Shown: positions 8,127-17,588 of the stretch, piece after piece
Position numbering within the stretch: position 1 is the first letter of the stretch
Layout: each line of letters starts with the position of its first letter
DNA from: Candidatus Chloroheliaceae bacterium
GTDB lineage: Bacteria; Chloroflexota; Chloroflexia; Chloroheliales; Chloroheliaceae
Length of the DNA stretch: 46,807 bases
Assembly: GCA_013390945.1 (NCBI GenBank)
Contig: JACAUC010000014.1
Coordinates: 1-46,807 of the forward strand
Reading direction: 5' to 3'
The notes under the pieces: generated by a model
Seen by the model: only the letters and a program-made list of their open reading frames with translations
What the model was told of the DNA's origin: nothing
Database searches by the model: none
Made by a program: the position numbers and the translations under genes

Positions 8127-8140
8127 CCCTCAATTGAGGG
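8127..8140. other. 14-bp perfect palindrome after roadblock gene
   Basis: CCCTCAATTGAGGG lies 30 bp past the roadblock stop. No T-run follows directly, so it may be a weak terminator or a protein-binding site. The rest of 8,097-8,276 shows no gene. Confidence 0.4.
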
Positions 8141-8276
8141 TTGATTATTTGTAGTTTAAATTCAATAGTTTATAACTAAACAAGAGTGTGGTTTTTATTT
8201 CCGAATCGAACCTATCTTATTTTTAGGATAGATTTCTAATTCTGAGCAGCTTTTGCCCTTGCCCTTACTTGAAGGT

Positions 8277-9374
8277 TCAATTTTTGTTCTCAGGCAAAGA
8301 GTGATTGGGCAGCAAAAGCTGGCGAGGGGCATCAGGTTCGCAAAAATTAGAGACCCTTACCCCCAAGAGGCGCAACGGAGTACCTCGTTTCCAAGTCTGG
8401 CGCATCAACTCTCCCGCTGATTCCGCAATGGTGACGGCTTGGTCGGTGGGAACTAGCAGCGTTTGAGCGCGAGTAATAGTGCGCCAATCGTTAAACCGCA
8501 GTTTGATTGACACTGTTCGAGCCAACAATCCCCTTGATTTAAGTCGGGCCTCCAATCCGGCTGACATTTCCCGAATTTGCCGCCAAAATTCACGCCGATC
8601 CGAAAGCGGCTCAAAATAGGTCTGCTCATAAGAAAAAGATTTAGCGGCCCGTTCGGTAACTATCGGGCGGTCATCTTCACCAGAGGCTCTTTGGTGTAAC
8701 TCTATTCCCAACCTCGGCCCGAAAAGTTCCTGCAACAGCGAAAGTTCGGCCTCCGCCAACTCCCCAATCGTGGTAATACCGTGTTGTTCCAACCTCTGCA
8801 CCGATTTTGGCCCCACTCCATGTAGCTTTCCCACCGCCAATGGTGCTAAAAAAGCGGCCTCTTCTCCCGGTAATACTACGGTCAGGCCAGCAGGCTTTTT
8901 GTAACCGCTCGCCATTTTAGCGGTCAGTTTATTGGTTGCCAACCCTACCGAGGCGGAAAGCCCCAACTTTTGCACAATGCGGTCTTGTAATTCTACCATT
9001 AGCTTTGTCGGGTCTGCCCGGTCACTCAAATCCAGATAGGCTTCGTCAATGCTGACCTGCTCAAGTTGGACCATCTCTGCCGCTAACAAGGTCATTACCT
9101 CGTGCGAAAAATCTTCATAGAGGGCGTGGCGCACTGGTAAGTAAACCCCCTCCGGACAGAGTTTACGGGCCTGACTAACCGCCATCGCACTATGTACCCC
9201 AAGACGACGGGCAGCATAGGAAGCGGTTGCCACCACCCCCCGACTGATTAGATCTTCGCCCATCACTACCATAATCGGTTGGCCTTTAAGAGCCGGGTTG
9301 ACCACTTCCTCTACCGTGGCATAAAAGGCATCCAGATCAAGATGAGCAATAGAACGTTCAAAGGGTGGAGCCAT
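8277..9374 (-). CDS. dinB: DNA polymerase IV (Y-family)
   Basis: This 365-aa Y-family polymerase carries the catalytic motif HLDLDAFYATVE (Asp13) and SIDEAYLDLSD (Asp110, Glu111), the three carboxylates that hold the two metal ions. The steric patch and the helix-hairpin-helix (LHGVGPKSVQRLEQHGITTIGELAE) are present, followed by the little-finger domain. The C-terminal RQLLLPNH resembles a beta-clamp-binding peptide. The protein performs translesion synthesis. It begins 32 bp after the stop of a 76-aa ORF on the same strand, which may be cotranscribed. No LexA box was recognised. Confidence 0.95.
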   Translation of the reverse strand: MAPPFERSIAHLDLDAFYATVEEVVNPALKGQPIMVVMGEDLISRGVVATASYAARRLGVHSAMAVSQARKLCPEGVYLPVRHALYEDFSHEVMTLLAAEMVQLEQVSIDEAYLDLSDRADPTKLMVELQDRIVQKLGLSASVGLATNKLTAKMASGYKKPAGLTVVLPGEEAAFLAPLAVGKLHGVGPKSVQRLEQHGITTIGELAEAELSLLQELFGPRLGIELHQRASGEDDRPIVTERAAKSFSYEQTYFEPLSDRREFWRQIREMSAGLEARLKSRGLLARTVSIKLRFNDWRTITRAQTLLVPTDQAVTIAESAGELMRQTWKRGTPLRLLGVRVSNFCEPDAPRQLLLPNHSLPENKN

Positions 9375-9406
9375 TTTCTATAAGATGCTCAGGTTTGCTT
9401 TTGGAA

Positions 9407-9637
9407 TCAAGCAACCACCTTATCCAAGATTTGGGTTAGTTCCTTTTGTTGAGATAACGTCAACTTATTACGACGACCACCTTTGTGAAGATAGTAGAGA
9501 CTTTTATTGCTTTTGACCACTTCTTTTAGTCTCTCCCCTTCCTCTAATTGGGTTGACTCAGACGAAAGCCCCGACTCTAAGGCTGGCGAAGAAGGGAGGT
9601 TCTGTGAGATTTTGTCTATTTGCGCTTTTAGGCTCAT
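9407..9637 (-). CDS. Hypothetical 76-aa protein upstream of dinB
   Basis: A small hydrophilic protein with a Ser-rich N-terminal half and a basic C-terminal half (LYYLHKGGRRNKLTLSQQKE). No family is recognised. It lies just upstream of dinB on the same strand, with a 32-bp gap. The ribosome-binding sequence is weak. The C-terminal KLTLSQQKELTQILDK segment could form a helix. It may be real and cotranscribed with dinB, but a spurious ORF is possible. Confidence 0.45.
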   Translation of the reverse strand: MSLKAQIDKISQNLPSSPALESGLSSESTQLEEGERLKEVVKSNKSLYYLHKGGRRNKLTLSQQKELTQILDKVVA

Positions 9638-9709
9638 TTCAGTAGCTCGTTACTAGTTTTAGGGTAGCTTATCAAAAAATAGTGGTGAGGTCAACCGACG
9701 GAGCGGTAT

Positions 9710-9729
9710 CCCACAAGTTAGGTTGTGGG
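9710..9729. terminator. Hairpin downstream of the M-S-R operon
   Basis: CCCACAA (9,710-9,716), a six-base loop and TTGTGGG (9,723-9,729) lie just past the nuclease stop at 9,746. No U-tract is seen on the minus strand, so it is at best an imperfect terminator. The right arm continues as TTGTGGGAAAAG, which also occurs twice at the other end of the operon (13,419 and 13,474). Confidence 0.45.
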
Positions 9730-9745
9730 AAAAGAGGGTATTTAT

Positions 9746-10939
9746 TTAAGGGGAGTCGTTGGTAATCTCAGCCTTTAGGTCTTCCGTTTCTGTACTGCTG
9801 CCATAATCACCCACTATCTGTATCCATACTGCTCCTAGTGGCGACCGTATCATTAAATAATCCCTGCTAATCCACCCGAAGGTCTCGATACCATCCGGTT
9901 TGATAATACCAACTTTCCAATCCAACTCTTGAAGTTCTGCCAACGAACGACAATGCCTTTGGCCTAATTTTGTATTACAATCGTGGTGTCCCCAAGCAAT
10001 ATTTTGGGGAATATGGATTATAGAATCATACTTTAGTGGAAGGAGATGAAAAAGATTGACGAGGGTTGATCTTGTAGCTCCTTCTATCTGTTCGGCTGCG
10101 TTTTCTGACCCACTGCCCAATTCAAAATTGGTCATCTGATGTAGCTCCTTATAATTTATAAATTTTAAACATAGGGGACAACTACACAGGCCATGCCGAA
10201 GTACACCCTTATTTTCATAGGTGGTTTCGTCCAGCAATCCCTCCTGTGCTAGAATTACCTTGAGGTGACTAGCAAGGGTTGTAGTATAAGGACTCTCCAC
10301 CGTATGAATTATTAACCACGCCAAAACACATTTACAAAGGTAGTTGGTCTCTGCATCTGCATACTCCGGCGCAAAAACTCCCTGTGGGGCTCCTTCTGAA
10401 CGTGCTGAATAGGGACTGAGTGCTGGCATGCGTAGTATATAATGCCCTACATCCTTAACGCCTTTACCACGTTTATTAACAGGCACTCCATTTTTTTCAA
10501 GCCCTCGAAGTTTCCAATCTGCTAAAGGCGTAAAATTTTGGTATGCTTGGTTGGTGCGATAAAGTATGTAAGCATTTACCCCCACTTTAATCCAAGAGTC
10601 TTCACCATCTACAAATTTATGCTTAGGTATATTAGGAGCTTCAAAATATTGTTCGGGGTATAGCCTAATCACATAACTATCTTGGTAGTGGTTTAAAGAA
10701 ACAATATTAATTTTCTCATAGGGAATAATTACTTGGCTGTTACGAACTACATGATTTTGATAACCAGCTTTAGCCCCGCCTCGCGGTGTTGCGAAGCCTG
10801 CTTTTGCAAGTTTATCCTTATCCTTAGAGTTCATAAAGTTCCAGACCATCGGGTAAGGGTCATGTTTACTACTCTTATGGTCTTTCAGGAGACGACAGCC
10901 ATATTCTCTACAAAGAGTTGGTAGCTCGAAATAATTCAC
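9746..10939 (-). CDS. Putative type II restriction endonuclease, HNH-like (BstXI-type operon)
   Basis: This 397-aa protein ends an operon with a type I-like methyltransferase (M) and a half-length specificity subunit (S). Its ATG overlaps the S stop by 4 bp. Near residues 250-265 is a Cys-rich knuckle (CSCPLC). Downstream come FHLLPL and WGHHDCNTKLGQRHC, which read as an HNH/beta-beta-alpha-metal nuclease core with zinc-binding cysteines. From memory, BstXI systems have this same M, S and R gene set and cut a split palindrome, so I infer a type II enzyme that shares its target with the M-S methyltransferase. I cannot verify homology to BstXI itself. The N-terminal ~240 residues are unrecognised. 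Confidence 0.65.
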   Translation of the reverse strand: MNYFELPTLCREYGCRLLKDHKSSKHDPYPMVWNFMNSKDKDKLAKAGFATPRGGAKAGYQNHVVRNSQVIIPYEKINIVSLNHYQDSYVIRLYPEQYFEAPNIPKHKFVDGEDSWIKVGVNAYILYRTNQAYQNFTPLADWKLRGLEKNGVPVNKRGKGVKDVGHYILRMPALSPYSARSEGAPQGVFAPEYADAETNYLCKCVLAWLIIHTVESPYTTTLASHLKVILAQEGLLDETTYENKGVLRHGLCSCPLCLKFINYKELHQMTNFELGSGSENAAEQIEGATRSTLVNLFHLLPLKYDSIIHIPQNIAWGHHDCNTKLGQRHCRSLAELQELDWKVGIIKPDGIETFGWISRDYLMIRSPLGAVWIQIVGDYGSSTETEDLKAEITNDSP

Positions 10940-11652
10940 GAAATGGCCTCCAGACCGTTAATAGAAATCTTGGATACATCTAATTCACCAGCTAATAACT
11001 TAGGTAAAATAGCGTTACGGATAGAACGTAGCCGCCTGTTCTGCTCCTGCATTTCTAACATTTTACTTGGCAGAGTAACGGATTGCTCAAGTGGTAGCCC
11101 AAGAAGCGAAACATATTGCAAGGCACTTATAATGCTCAATATGGTGTCTTGCTCTTCTAATGAAGGAACCGCTATTTGAAATTCAAACAAATCTCCCTTA
11201 TACAGTTCTGGATAGGTGGAACCATTTGCAACCCTATCCAAATAAACCTTATTCGTTTTAAACCAATAGGCTAGGTATAACGGTCTCATTTTCGGGCCAC
11301 ACTGAAAATTTAGAAAACCTTGATTTGTGGTCATAGGTACAGCATTTATAACTACTGCCCCTACTGGCGCACGTTTAGTTAGCATTACCGTTCCAACGGG
11401 AAGAAGTTTGGCGGAACTATTACGTAGTCCTTTTGGCGTAATGGTTCTCTCAGTTTTGGATACATAGATAGTGTCTGACAATCCAGTAATCTCTTTAGGT
11501 GTTAACCAAGGGATCTCCCCATCCCAATTTTCATCGTCGGTTGTGCTAGGTGTACCTCCACTGTCTACTTGTGTTATTAAGCCATCCTCTGAGTTTGGTT
11601 CAAGTGTTTTATGGAACCAGTGGTTGGGACACTTCAAGAAAGGTTCAGCCAT
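10936..11652 (-). CDS. Restriction-modification specificity subunit, half-length (HsdS-like)
   Basis: This 238-aa protein has one target-recognition domain (about residues 25-165, with [24 protein letters not shown]) and one conserved helical spacer ending [20 protein letters not shown]. Full type I HsdS proteins carry two of each and are about 400 aa. A single-domain subunit normally dimerises and so recognises a symmetric, interrupted sequence. The start overlaps the M gene stop by 8 bp, and its stop overlaps the nuclease start. It provides DNA specificity to the methyltransferase. Confidence 0.88.
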   Translation of the reverse strand: MAEPFLKCPNHWFHKTLEPNSEDGLITQVDSGGTPSTTDDENWDGEIPWLTPKEITGLSDTIYVSKTERTITPKGLRNSSAKLLPVGTVMLTKRAPVGAVVINAVPMTTNQGFLNFQCGPKMRPLYLAYWFKTNKVYLDRVANGSTYPELYKGDLFEFQIAVPSLEEQDTILSIISALQYVSLLGLPLEQSVTLPSKMLEMQEQNRRLRSIRNAILPKLLAGELDVSKISINGLEAIS

Positions 11653-13219
11653 AAATCACTCTCCTTAAAACAGAAATTGCAGCCTCTGATGCCTCGTTAA
11701 TTTCGGTTAAACGTGACTCAACCTGAGTTAATTCCGCACGTAATCTTGAATCATCCCAATGCTTGGTAAGAGAGTCATCAAATCCTACATATCTTCCTGG
11801 AACCAAAGCCATTTTATGTTGCCTGATTTCTTCTATAGAGACTGACTTGCAAAAACCAGGAATATCTTTATATTCAGCAGAACTTTCCTTACTACGCCAA
11901 CTATGATAAGTCTTAACCATAAGAGAGATCTCGAAATCGGATAATTCTCGATGAGTTCGATCCACTAAATGACCTAGCTCTTGGGCGTAGATAAAAAGAG
12001 TTTGGCCCCGCCGATTCCTGAGCTTAGCTTCGCTCTTATCGTTTGCAAGGAACCATAAACATGCGGCAATTTGCGTATTATAGAAGAGTTGAGTAGGTAG
12101 AGCTATTATACAATCTATAAGATCTGCTTCAATAATCGCTTTGCGAATTACACCTTCTTCTCGGCCTTGATTAGTAGATAAAGACCCATTGGATAAGACG
12201 AAACCCGCAAGACCTGATGGAGCCAAGTGATGAATTATATGTTGTACCCAAGCGAAGTTAGCGTTATTTAGGGGAGGCACACCATATCTCCAGCGAATAT
12301 CCCTGCGAAGCTTCTGCCCACCCCAATCGCTTATGTTAAAAGGAGGATTGGCTATGATAAAATCAGCTTTAAGATTTGGATGTAAATCTTCTTGGAAGGT
12401 ATCCGCTGGTTTTGAGCCTAGATCCCCATCTATTCCTCTAACCGCCAAATTCATCTTGCACAACCGCCACGTCGTAAGATTTGATTCTTGACCGTAGATT
12501 GAAATACCATCCATTTGTCCACCATGAGTTCTTATGAATTTTTCAGATTGAACAAACATACCGCCTGAGCCGCAACAGGGATCATAAATCCGACCCTTAT
12601 AAGGCTCAATCATTTCAACTAAAAGCTGGACTACTGATTGTGGCGTATAAAATTCACCACCGTTACTACCTTCAGACCTAGCAAACTTTCCAAGGAAATA
12701 TTCATATACTCGGCCAATTATATCCTTGCCATGATTCTCATCGTTCCCAAGTCCTAAAGTACTAATAAGATCCATCATCTCATCTAAACGTGGTGAATCG
12801 AGTTGTAACCATCCTCTATCTTGAGTCAAGACATTCTGAAGAAAAGGATTTGCTTTTTCAAGTTCTAACATAGCTTTGCTAATAAGCTCACCAGTGACAG
12901 ACTTTCCAAGATTTGCCTGCAAATAAGACCAACGTGCTTCCTTAGGCACCCAAAACATCTTCTTTACTATGTAATTGTTGCAATCTTCTGGGTCAATTCC
13001 TTGAATATTTTGGAGTATTTGAAAGGATTTCTCAAAAACATCGGAGATATATTTAAGGAAAATAAGACTAAGTACCACATGTTTGTATTGTGCCGCGTCC
13101 ATGCGTCCCCGCAGCTTATCGGCTATAACCCAAAGTTTTTCTTCGAAGCCTAAATTAGCACTGTTGCCATTTTTCTTGCCATTATTATTCTCTTCAGGAA
13201 AAAACAACGTCAATTGCAT
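11645..13219 (-). CDS. N6-adenine DNA methyltransferase, HsdM-like
   Basis: This 524-aa protein has the HsdM N-terminal helical domain ([20 protein letters not shown]) followed by a class I SAM-dependent core. AdoMet motif I is [10 protein letters not shown] at 213-222, and catalytic motif IV is NPPF at 291-294. [11 protein letters not shown] precedes motif I, as in type I enzymes. It methylates adenine in the target defined by the adjacent S subunit. It is the first gene of a tight three-gene minus-strand operon M-S-R. No HsdR helicase-nuclease is present, so the system is not classical type I. Confidence 0.92.
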   Translation of the reverse strand: MQLTLFFPEENNNGKKNGNSANLGFEEKLWVIADKLRGRMDAAQYKHVVLSLIFLKYISDVFEKSFQILQNIQGIDPEDCNNYIVKKMFWVPKEARWSYLQANLGKSVTGELISKAMLELEKANPFLQNVLTQDRGWLQLDSPRLDEMMDLISTLGLGNDENHGKDIIGRVYEYFLGKFARSEGSNGGEFYTPQSVVQLLVEMIEPYKGRIYDPCCGSGGMFVQSEKFIRTHGGQMDGISIYGQESNLTTWRLCKMNLAVRGIDGDLGSKPADTFQEDLHPNLKADFIIANPPFNISDWGGQKLRRDIRWRYGVPPLNNANFAWVQHIIHHLAPSGLAGFVLSNGSLSTNQGREEGVIRKAIIEADLIDCIIALPTQLFYNTQIAACLWFLANDKSEAKLRNRRGQTLFIYAQELGHLVDRTHRELSDFEISLMVKTYHSWRSKESSAEYKDIPGFCKSVSIEEIRQHKMALVPGRYVGFDDSLTKHWDDSRLRAELTQVESRLTEINEASEAAISVLRRVIYG

Positions 13220-13395
13220 TATACTTTAGCCTGTTTATCTAGGGCTGTGCGGCCAGTTTTAAGGTAAAAACTAAGCAGTTAGAACCTTCTCAGTAGAAGC
13301 TTTGACCTAATCAGTGTTTGTATGTGCTTTTTTCTACTGAGATACACTCTTATAGCTCATAATACGTCCTTTAGATTTAAATCGCAACTATACCT

Positions 13396-13505
13396 TAACC
13401 AACATCACACAGGTGAGATTGTGGGAAAAGGCTCGGCCCTTTGATCTGCCTAACCAACATCACACAGGTCAACTTGTGGGAAAAGGCTCGGCCCTTTGAT
13501 CTGCC
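13396..13505. repeat. 55-bp direct tandem duplication
   Basis: Two 55-bp copies abut at 13,396-13,450 and 13,451-13,505. They differ at three central positions (GAGATT versus CAACTT). Each contains CCAACATCACACAGGT, TTGTGGGAAAAG and CTCGGCCCTTTGATCTGCC. The array lies between the divergent restriction operon and bchNBL. The remaining parts of 13,220-13,763 contain no convincing gene. Confidence 0.9.
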
Positions 13506-13512
13506 TAAACTT

Positions 13513-13533
13513 GTAGTCACTACTACTGACTAC
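13513..13533. promoter_or_regulatory. Operator-like inverted repeat upstream of bchN
   Basis: GTAGTCA and TGACTAC (7-bp arms, 7-base centre) lie about 230 bp before the bchN start. The symmetric arrangement could bind a dimeric regulator or form a small hairpin. It does not match the TGT-N12-ACA pattern of PpsR/CrtJ. Confidence 0.3.
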
Positions 13534-13763
13534 CTTTCGGCACTCTGTTAAATTGCGTATGTGTCAACTGTAAAACCAGCACCAGTTTTTCCTGTCTAAT
13601 AATAATTATTGTCTATAGCGAACGAGATAGATTAAAGCTGCCCGGTTTGTAGGAGAGTCTACCCAAAGAGGGTATCCGGTTGCCCGATAAAATATCGAGC
13701 TAGTACCTGCTCCGATACTAATAAAGACCGTTGTCAAAACCAAAGAAAGTGAGCTAGGCCACA

Positions 13764-15047
13764 ATGACCATAACTCCTGATGCTGTAACTTCTGCATCAA
13801 GTGAAGCGATAGTACTCCGCGAGGATAACGGCTATCATGCCTTCTGCGGCCTGACCTGCGTGGGTTGGCTCTATCAGAAGATGAAGGATAGCTTCTTCCT
13901 GATTCTAGGAACTCATACCTGCGCCCATCTCTTGCAAAACGCCCTAGGCGTAATGATCTTTGCCCAACCGCGCTATGGCGTGGCAATGCTGGAGGAAGCC
14001 GATTTAAGCGCCCCCCAAGTAGATATTACTGAGATTGTGCGCGACATTGTAGAACAGCACCACCCCTCTGTAATCTTCCTGCTCAATAGCTGTACTCCCG
14101 AAATTATGAAGGTAGATTTCGAGACTATGGCTAAGAAGCTCAATGGAGTCTTTGAGAATACTCCCGTAATGCCAGTACGGGCCGACGGCTTAGAATATAC
14201 GATGACCCAAGCCGAGGATAGCGTGGTGCAGGCACTCTTGCAGTTCTGCCCCCAAGCTCCCGCGGGTGAGAAGAAGGTCGTCTTTCTCGGCGCAGTCAAC
14301 GATGTTAATACGGGCGAAATTCAGCGCGAAGTCGAAAAGTTAGGCTTGCCCGTAGGCGGATTTGTCCCGGCCAATACTATAAAAGAACTACCCGCCATTG
14401 GGCCAGATACTATAATTGCACCCTTGCAGCCCTACTTAGCTGGAGCCGCTACCCTCTTTAGCCGCAAACGGGGCGCGAAAGTTCTACAAAGCCTCTTTCC
14501 GATTGGTCCCGATGGAACCCGCGTCTTCTTGGAAGACTTAGCCGCTATGTTCGGTAAAAAGGTAGATTTGAGCGAGCGCGAGGCCGAAAGCTGGCGTAAC
14601 ATCGAAGCAAAAGTGGCCGCTATTCGGGGTAAACGCATCTTTATCACGGGCGACAATATGCTGGAACTACCGATCACCCGCTTCCTCCGGAAGGCTGGAG
14701 CCGAAGTGCTGGAATGTGGAACCCCTTACGTCAACCGCAAATTCCACGCCAGCGAACTCAAAGCCCTAGGCGGACAGAAAATAGTGGAGATGCCCAATAT
14801 GGGCCGCCAAATCCGGGATATTCGAGCCTTGCAACCTGATTTGGTCATTACCAATTTTTGGGAGGCTAATCCGTTTGAGGCCGAGCGCATCCCTACCAAG
14901 TGGTCTACCGAGATCATTTTTACGCCGATTTATGGCTTTGGTGGCGTGGGTGAACTAGCAAATCTCTTCAGTCGTGCTTTGAACCGCCGCAAGAAACTAG
15001 ATTTGTTGGATTGGAAAGATTTTCTTCCCAGTGCTGGTAACAACTAA
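13764..15047 (+). CDS. bchN: Light-independent protochlorophyllide reductase subunit N
   Basis: This 427-aa protein is the N subunit of dark-operative protochlorophyllide reductase (DPOR), a nitrogenase-like enzyme that reduces ring D of protochlorophyllide to chlorophyllide a without light. The cluster-ligand cysteines are visible at C28 (FCGLTC), C53 (GTHTCAH) and about C110 (NSCTPE). With one residue of BchB they hold the [4Fe-4S] cluster of the catalytic component. FCGLTCVGWLYQKMKDSF is highly characteristic. It is the first gene of bchN-bchB-bchL, with an 18-bp gap to bchB. The ribosome-binding site before ATG 13,764 is weak. Confidence 0.97.
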   Translation: MTITPDAVTSASSEAIVLREDNGYHAFCGLTCVGWLYQKMKDSFFLILGTHTCAHLLQNALGVMIFAQPRYGVAMLEEADLSAPQVDITEIVRDIVEQHHPSVIFLLNSCTPEIMKVDFETMAKKLNGVFENTPVMPVRADGLEYTMTQAEDSVVQALLQFCPQAPAGEKKVVFLGAVNDVNTGEIQREVEKLGLPVGGFVPANTIKELPAIGPDTIIAPLQPYLAGAATLFSRKRGAKVLQSLFPIGPDGTRVFLEDLAAMFGKKVDLSEREAESWRNIEAKVAAIRGKRIFITGDNMLELPITRFLRKAGAEVLECGTPYVNRKFHASELKALGGQKIVEMPNMGRQIRDIRALQPDLVITNFWEANPFEAERIPTKWSTEIIFTPIYGFGGVGELANLFSRALNRRKKLDLLDWKDFLPSAGNN

Positions 15048-15065
15048 GAGGAGAACGATAAAATT

Positions 15066-16718
15066 ATGAGAATGTCCTACTGGGAGTATCAAGGAACGGC
15101 CCATACAGGGGTAGCGCGGGTGGCGAATAGCATGAACGGGGTTTATGCCATAATGTATTCGCCTGTGGGAGATACCTATATAAACTCTATGTTCACGATG
15201 ATAGAGCGCAACAAGCGTTTCCCCCCCGTCACTACTAGCGTACTCGATCTTCAAACCATGGGCATGGGAGTTAATAGATTAGCCCCTACTCTTGAGCAGG
15301 TCTATGCCGATCATCACCCCGACTTGATGATAGTGGCCTGTACTTGTTCTTCCATTCTTTTGCAGGAAGATTTGGGAGCCTTGACTAAATCCGCCGAGTT
15401 GCCCGAAGGCAAAACCGAAGTCTTGATCTATGCCCCCAATCCCTATCGGGTGGAAGAAGATGAGGCCGCCAATGGTCTGCTCACCCTGCTTACCAAACGC
15501 TATGCTACCGTCGCGCTACCACCTACTCCCAAACCAAGCGTCAATATTATCGGTACCATTTCGCTGGGTTTCCACCACAAGCAAGATTTAGTCAGCTTAA
15601 AGCGAATGCTCAACACTTTGGGGGTTGAGGTTAATTTAGTCTTTCCTGAAGGAGCCAGCATCCCCGATCTAAAACGGTTGCCCCAAGCTTGGGCCACCAT
15701 TGCGCCTTATCGTGAAATGGGACAGGATGCCGCTAAAGTCTTGGAGGAGTTGTATGGTATTCCGGCAGTTCTAACTACTCCGCTAGGGGTAATGGCAACG
15801 CGGGAATGGGTTAGGGCTGTGATAGCCGCGCTCTCCAAGTTCGCTGCCGCCCATAACCTACCTTATAATGCTGAAGAACCGGCTCTCGCTGCTTTCTCAA
15901 TGGATCAGCACAGTACGCCTAGTAATCTACCTTGGTTTACCTATACGGCAGACGTACAGAGCTTTAGCTCGCGCAAGGCATTTGTCTTTGGTGACTTTAC
16001 CCATACGGTCGGACTGGTTCGCCTGCTGGCAACCGAACTAGATGTGCAGGTGGTAGGAGCCGGAACTTATGATAAACGCCGGGAGCAAGAGTTCTTGGAA
16101 GCGGTAGCACCCTACACCAAAGAGACCATTATCTCAGTCGAATTTGATAAAGTACGCAAGAAGATTGGTGAGTTACAGCCTGATGTAGTCTTGGGTACAC
16201 AGATGGAGCGTCATACCTCCGCTGGCTTCGATATTCCTTGCGCTACTATCAGCAATCCCACTCACATCGAGGATTTTCCGTTGGGCTATCAGCCTTTCTT
16301 GGGTTATGATGGTTCCAATTATATAACGGATCGCATTTATCACACGATGACCCTAGGCTTGGAGAAGCACCTCATTGAAATGTTTGGCGATGCCGGACTA
16401 GGTACAAGTGGTGCTGAATTGCCGACTGAAAAGATTAACGAAAATTTCAGGCACTCGGAAGAGTTAAGAGTAAAGGCCGAACAATTGGCCGTAGATGGAG
16501 GTTCCGTAATGGAAGTGAAGCCCACCCCTGCCCCAGAACCAGCAAAAGCTCCGGTAGGAGAATTGACTTGGACAAGCGAGGCTACCCAAGCTTTGAAACA
16601 GATTCCTTTCTTTGTACGACCTAAAGTACATAAGCGGGTAGAAGAATACGCTCGCCAGCATGGTCATAGTGTAATCACCCTTGATCTGGTCTATGAGGTG
16701 AAAGAAAAAGCGGGCTAA
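15066..16718 (+). CDS. bchB: Light-independent protochlorophyllide reductase subunit B
   Basis: This 550-aa DPOR B subunit forms the catalytic (BchN-BchB)2 heterotetramer. Asp36 (SPVGDTYIN), the unusual aspartate ligand of the [4Fe-4S] cluster, is present. The C-terminal ~50 residues (from LTWTSEATQALKQIPFFVR) form the small proto-chlorophyllide reductase C-terminal domain, which closes over substrate. A linker rich in Pro/Ala/Glu joins it to the main nitrogenase-like domain. The start ATG follows AGAGGAG. Position between bchN and bchL indicates one operon. Confidence 0.97.
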   Translation: MRMSYWEYQGTAHTGVARVANSMNGVYAIMYSPVGDTYINSMFTMIERNKRFPPVTTSVLDLQTMGMGVNRLAPTLEQVYADHHPDLMIVACTCSSILLQEDLGALTKSAELPEGKTEVLIYAPNPYRVEEDEAANGLLTLLTKRYATVALPPTPKPSVNIIGTISLGFHHKQDLVSLKRMLNTLGVEVNLVFPEGASIPDLKRLPQAWATIAPYREMGQDAAKVLEELYGIPAVLTTPLGVMATREWVRAVIAALSKFAAAHNLPYNAEEPALAAFSMDQHSTPSNLPWFTYTADVQSFSSRKAFVFGDFTHTVGLVRLLATELDVQVVGAGTYDKRREQEFLEAVAPYTKETIISVEFDKVRKKIGELQPDVVLGTQMERHTSAGFDIPCATISNPTHIEDFPLGYQPFLGYDGSNYITDRIYHTMTLGLEKHLIEMFGDAGLGTSGAELPTEKINENFRHSEELRVKAEQLAVDGGSVMEVKPTPAPEPAKAPVGELTWTSEATQALKQIPFFVRPKVHKRVEEYARQHGHSVITLDLVYEVKEKAG

Positions 16719-16746
16719 ACACAGGTTTTCAGGAGATTAATAATAG

Positions 16747-17568
16747 ATGAGTCACGCATATGCATTTTACGGCAAAGGCGGAATCGGCAAAAGTACCACC
16801 GCGTCTAACGTGGCAGTGGCGATGGCAAAGTTGGGCGGCAAAGTGTTGCTCATCGGTTGCGATCCAAAACACGATTCCACCTTTACCATTACCGGTCATA
16901 TGATAGAAACGGTAATAGATACGCTCGAAAAGAAGAACTATCATGCCGAGGAAATCGAACCGGATGATATTATAAAAACAGGTTATATGGGAGTGGCGGC
17001 AGTCGAAGCGGGTGGCCCCCCGGCCGGAGTTGGCTGTGGCGGTTACGTCGTGGGCGAGACCATGAAGATGCTCTCGCGCATGGGTGTCTACGAAAGCTAC
17101 GATGTTATCATCTTTGATGTCCTCGGCGACGTGGTCTGTGGTGGTTTTGCCACCCCGTTGCAGTGGGCTGAGTACGCTGTGATTGTCACCGCCAACGATT
17201 TTGATAGCCTCTTTGCTGCTAACCGCATCTGCGTCGCGGTCAAGGCTAAATCAGCCAAATATCCTATTCGCTTAGCTGGTATAATCGGCAATCGGATTGC
17301 CCCCAACCAGAATGGCAACGGTGAGAACGGTCACGAACTAATTGATCTCTTCGCCAATGAAGTTGGGACAGGCTTAGTTGGGCTGGTTCCTGCCGATGAT
17401 ACCATTCGCCGTAGCCGGATTGAGGGTAAGACTCTTTTTGAGATTGAAGGGGTCAATACCAAACCCTATGAAAATATTGCTAATGTTCTACTATGTGATC
17501 CCTCGGTGGTGATCCCGACTCCGATGGCAGACCGCCGAGTCTTTCAAGTGATTGGCAACCGCGTCTGA
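16747..17568 (+). CDS. bchL: Light-independent protochlorophyllide reductase iron-sulfur ATP-binding protein
   Basis: This 273-aa NifH-like reductase component uses ATP hydrolysis to drive electrons into BchN-BchB. The P-loop is GKGGIGKS at 9-16. The bridging [4Fe-4S] cluster of the homodimer is held by C97 (VGCGGYV) and C131 (VVCGGFA), the same numbers as in known BchL proteins. The switch segment DVLGDVVCGGF is intact. It begins 28 bp after bchB with AGGAG upstream. A strong terminator follows at 17,589. Confidence 0.97.
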   Translation: MSHAYAFYGKGGIGKSTTASNVAVAMAKLGGKVLLIGCDPKHDSTFTITGHMIETVIDTLEKKNYHAEEIEPDDIIKTGYMGVAAVEAGGPPAGVGCGGYVVGETMKMLSRMGVYESYDVIIFDVLGDVVCGGFATPLQWAEYAVIVTANDFDSLFAANRICVAVKAKSAKYPIRLAGIIGNRIAPNQNGNGENGHELIDLFANEVGTGLVGLVPADDTIRRSRIEGKTLFEIEGVNTKPYENIANVLLCDPSVVIPTPMADRRVFQVIGNRV

Positions 17569-17588
17569 TAAGATAGAGCTTTAGCCAG

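Noticed and set aside
10936..13219. Classical type I restriction system
   Set aside because: There is no HsdR helicase-nuclease, the S subunit has only one recognition domain, and the adjacent gene looks like a type II nuclease.
13509..13763. PpsR/CrtJ operator upstream of bchN
   Set aside because: No TGT-N12-ACA pair was found; only an unrelated 7-bp inverted repeat.
13606..13986. 126-aa minus-strand ORF overlapping the bchN start
   Set aside because: It lies over the highly conserved N-terminus of bchN, with no recognisable domain.
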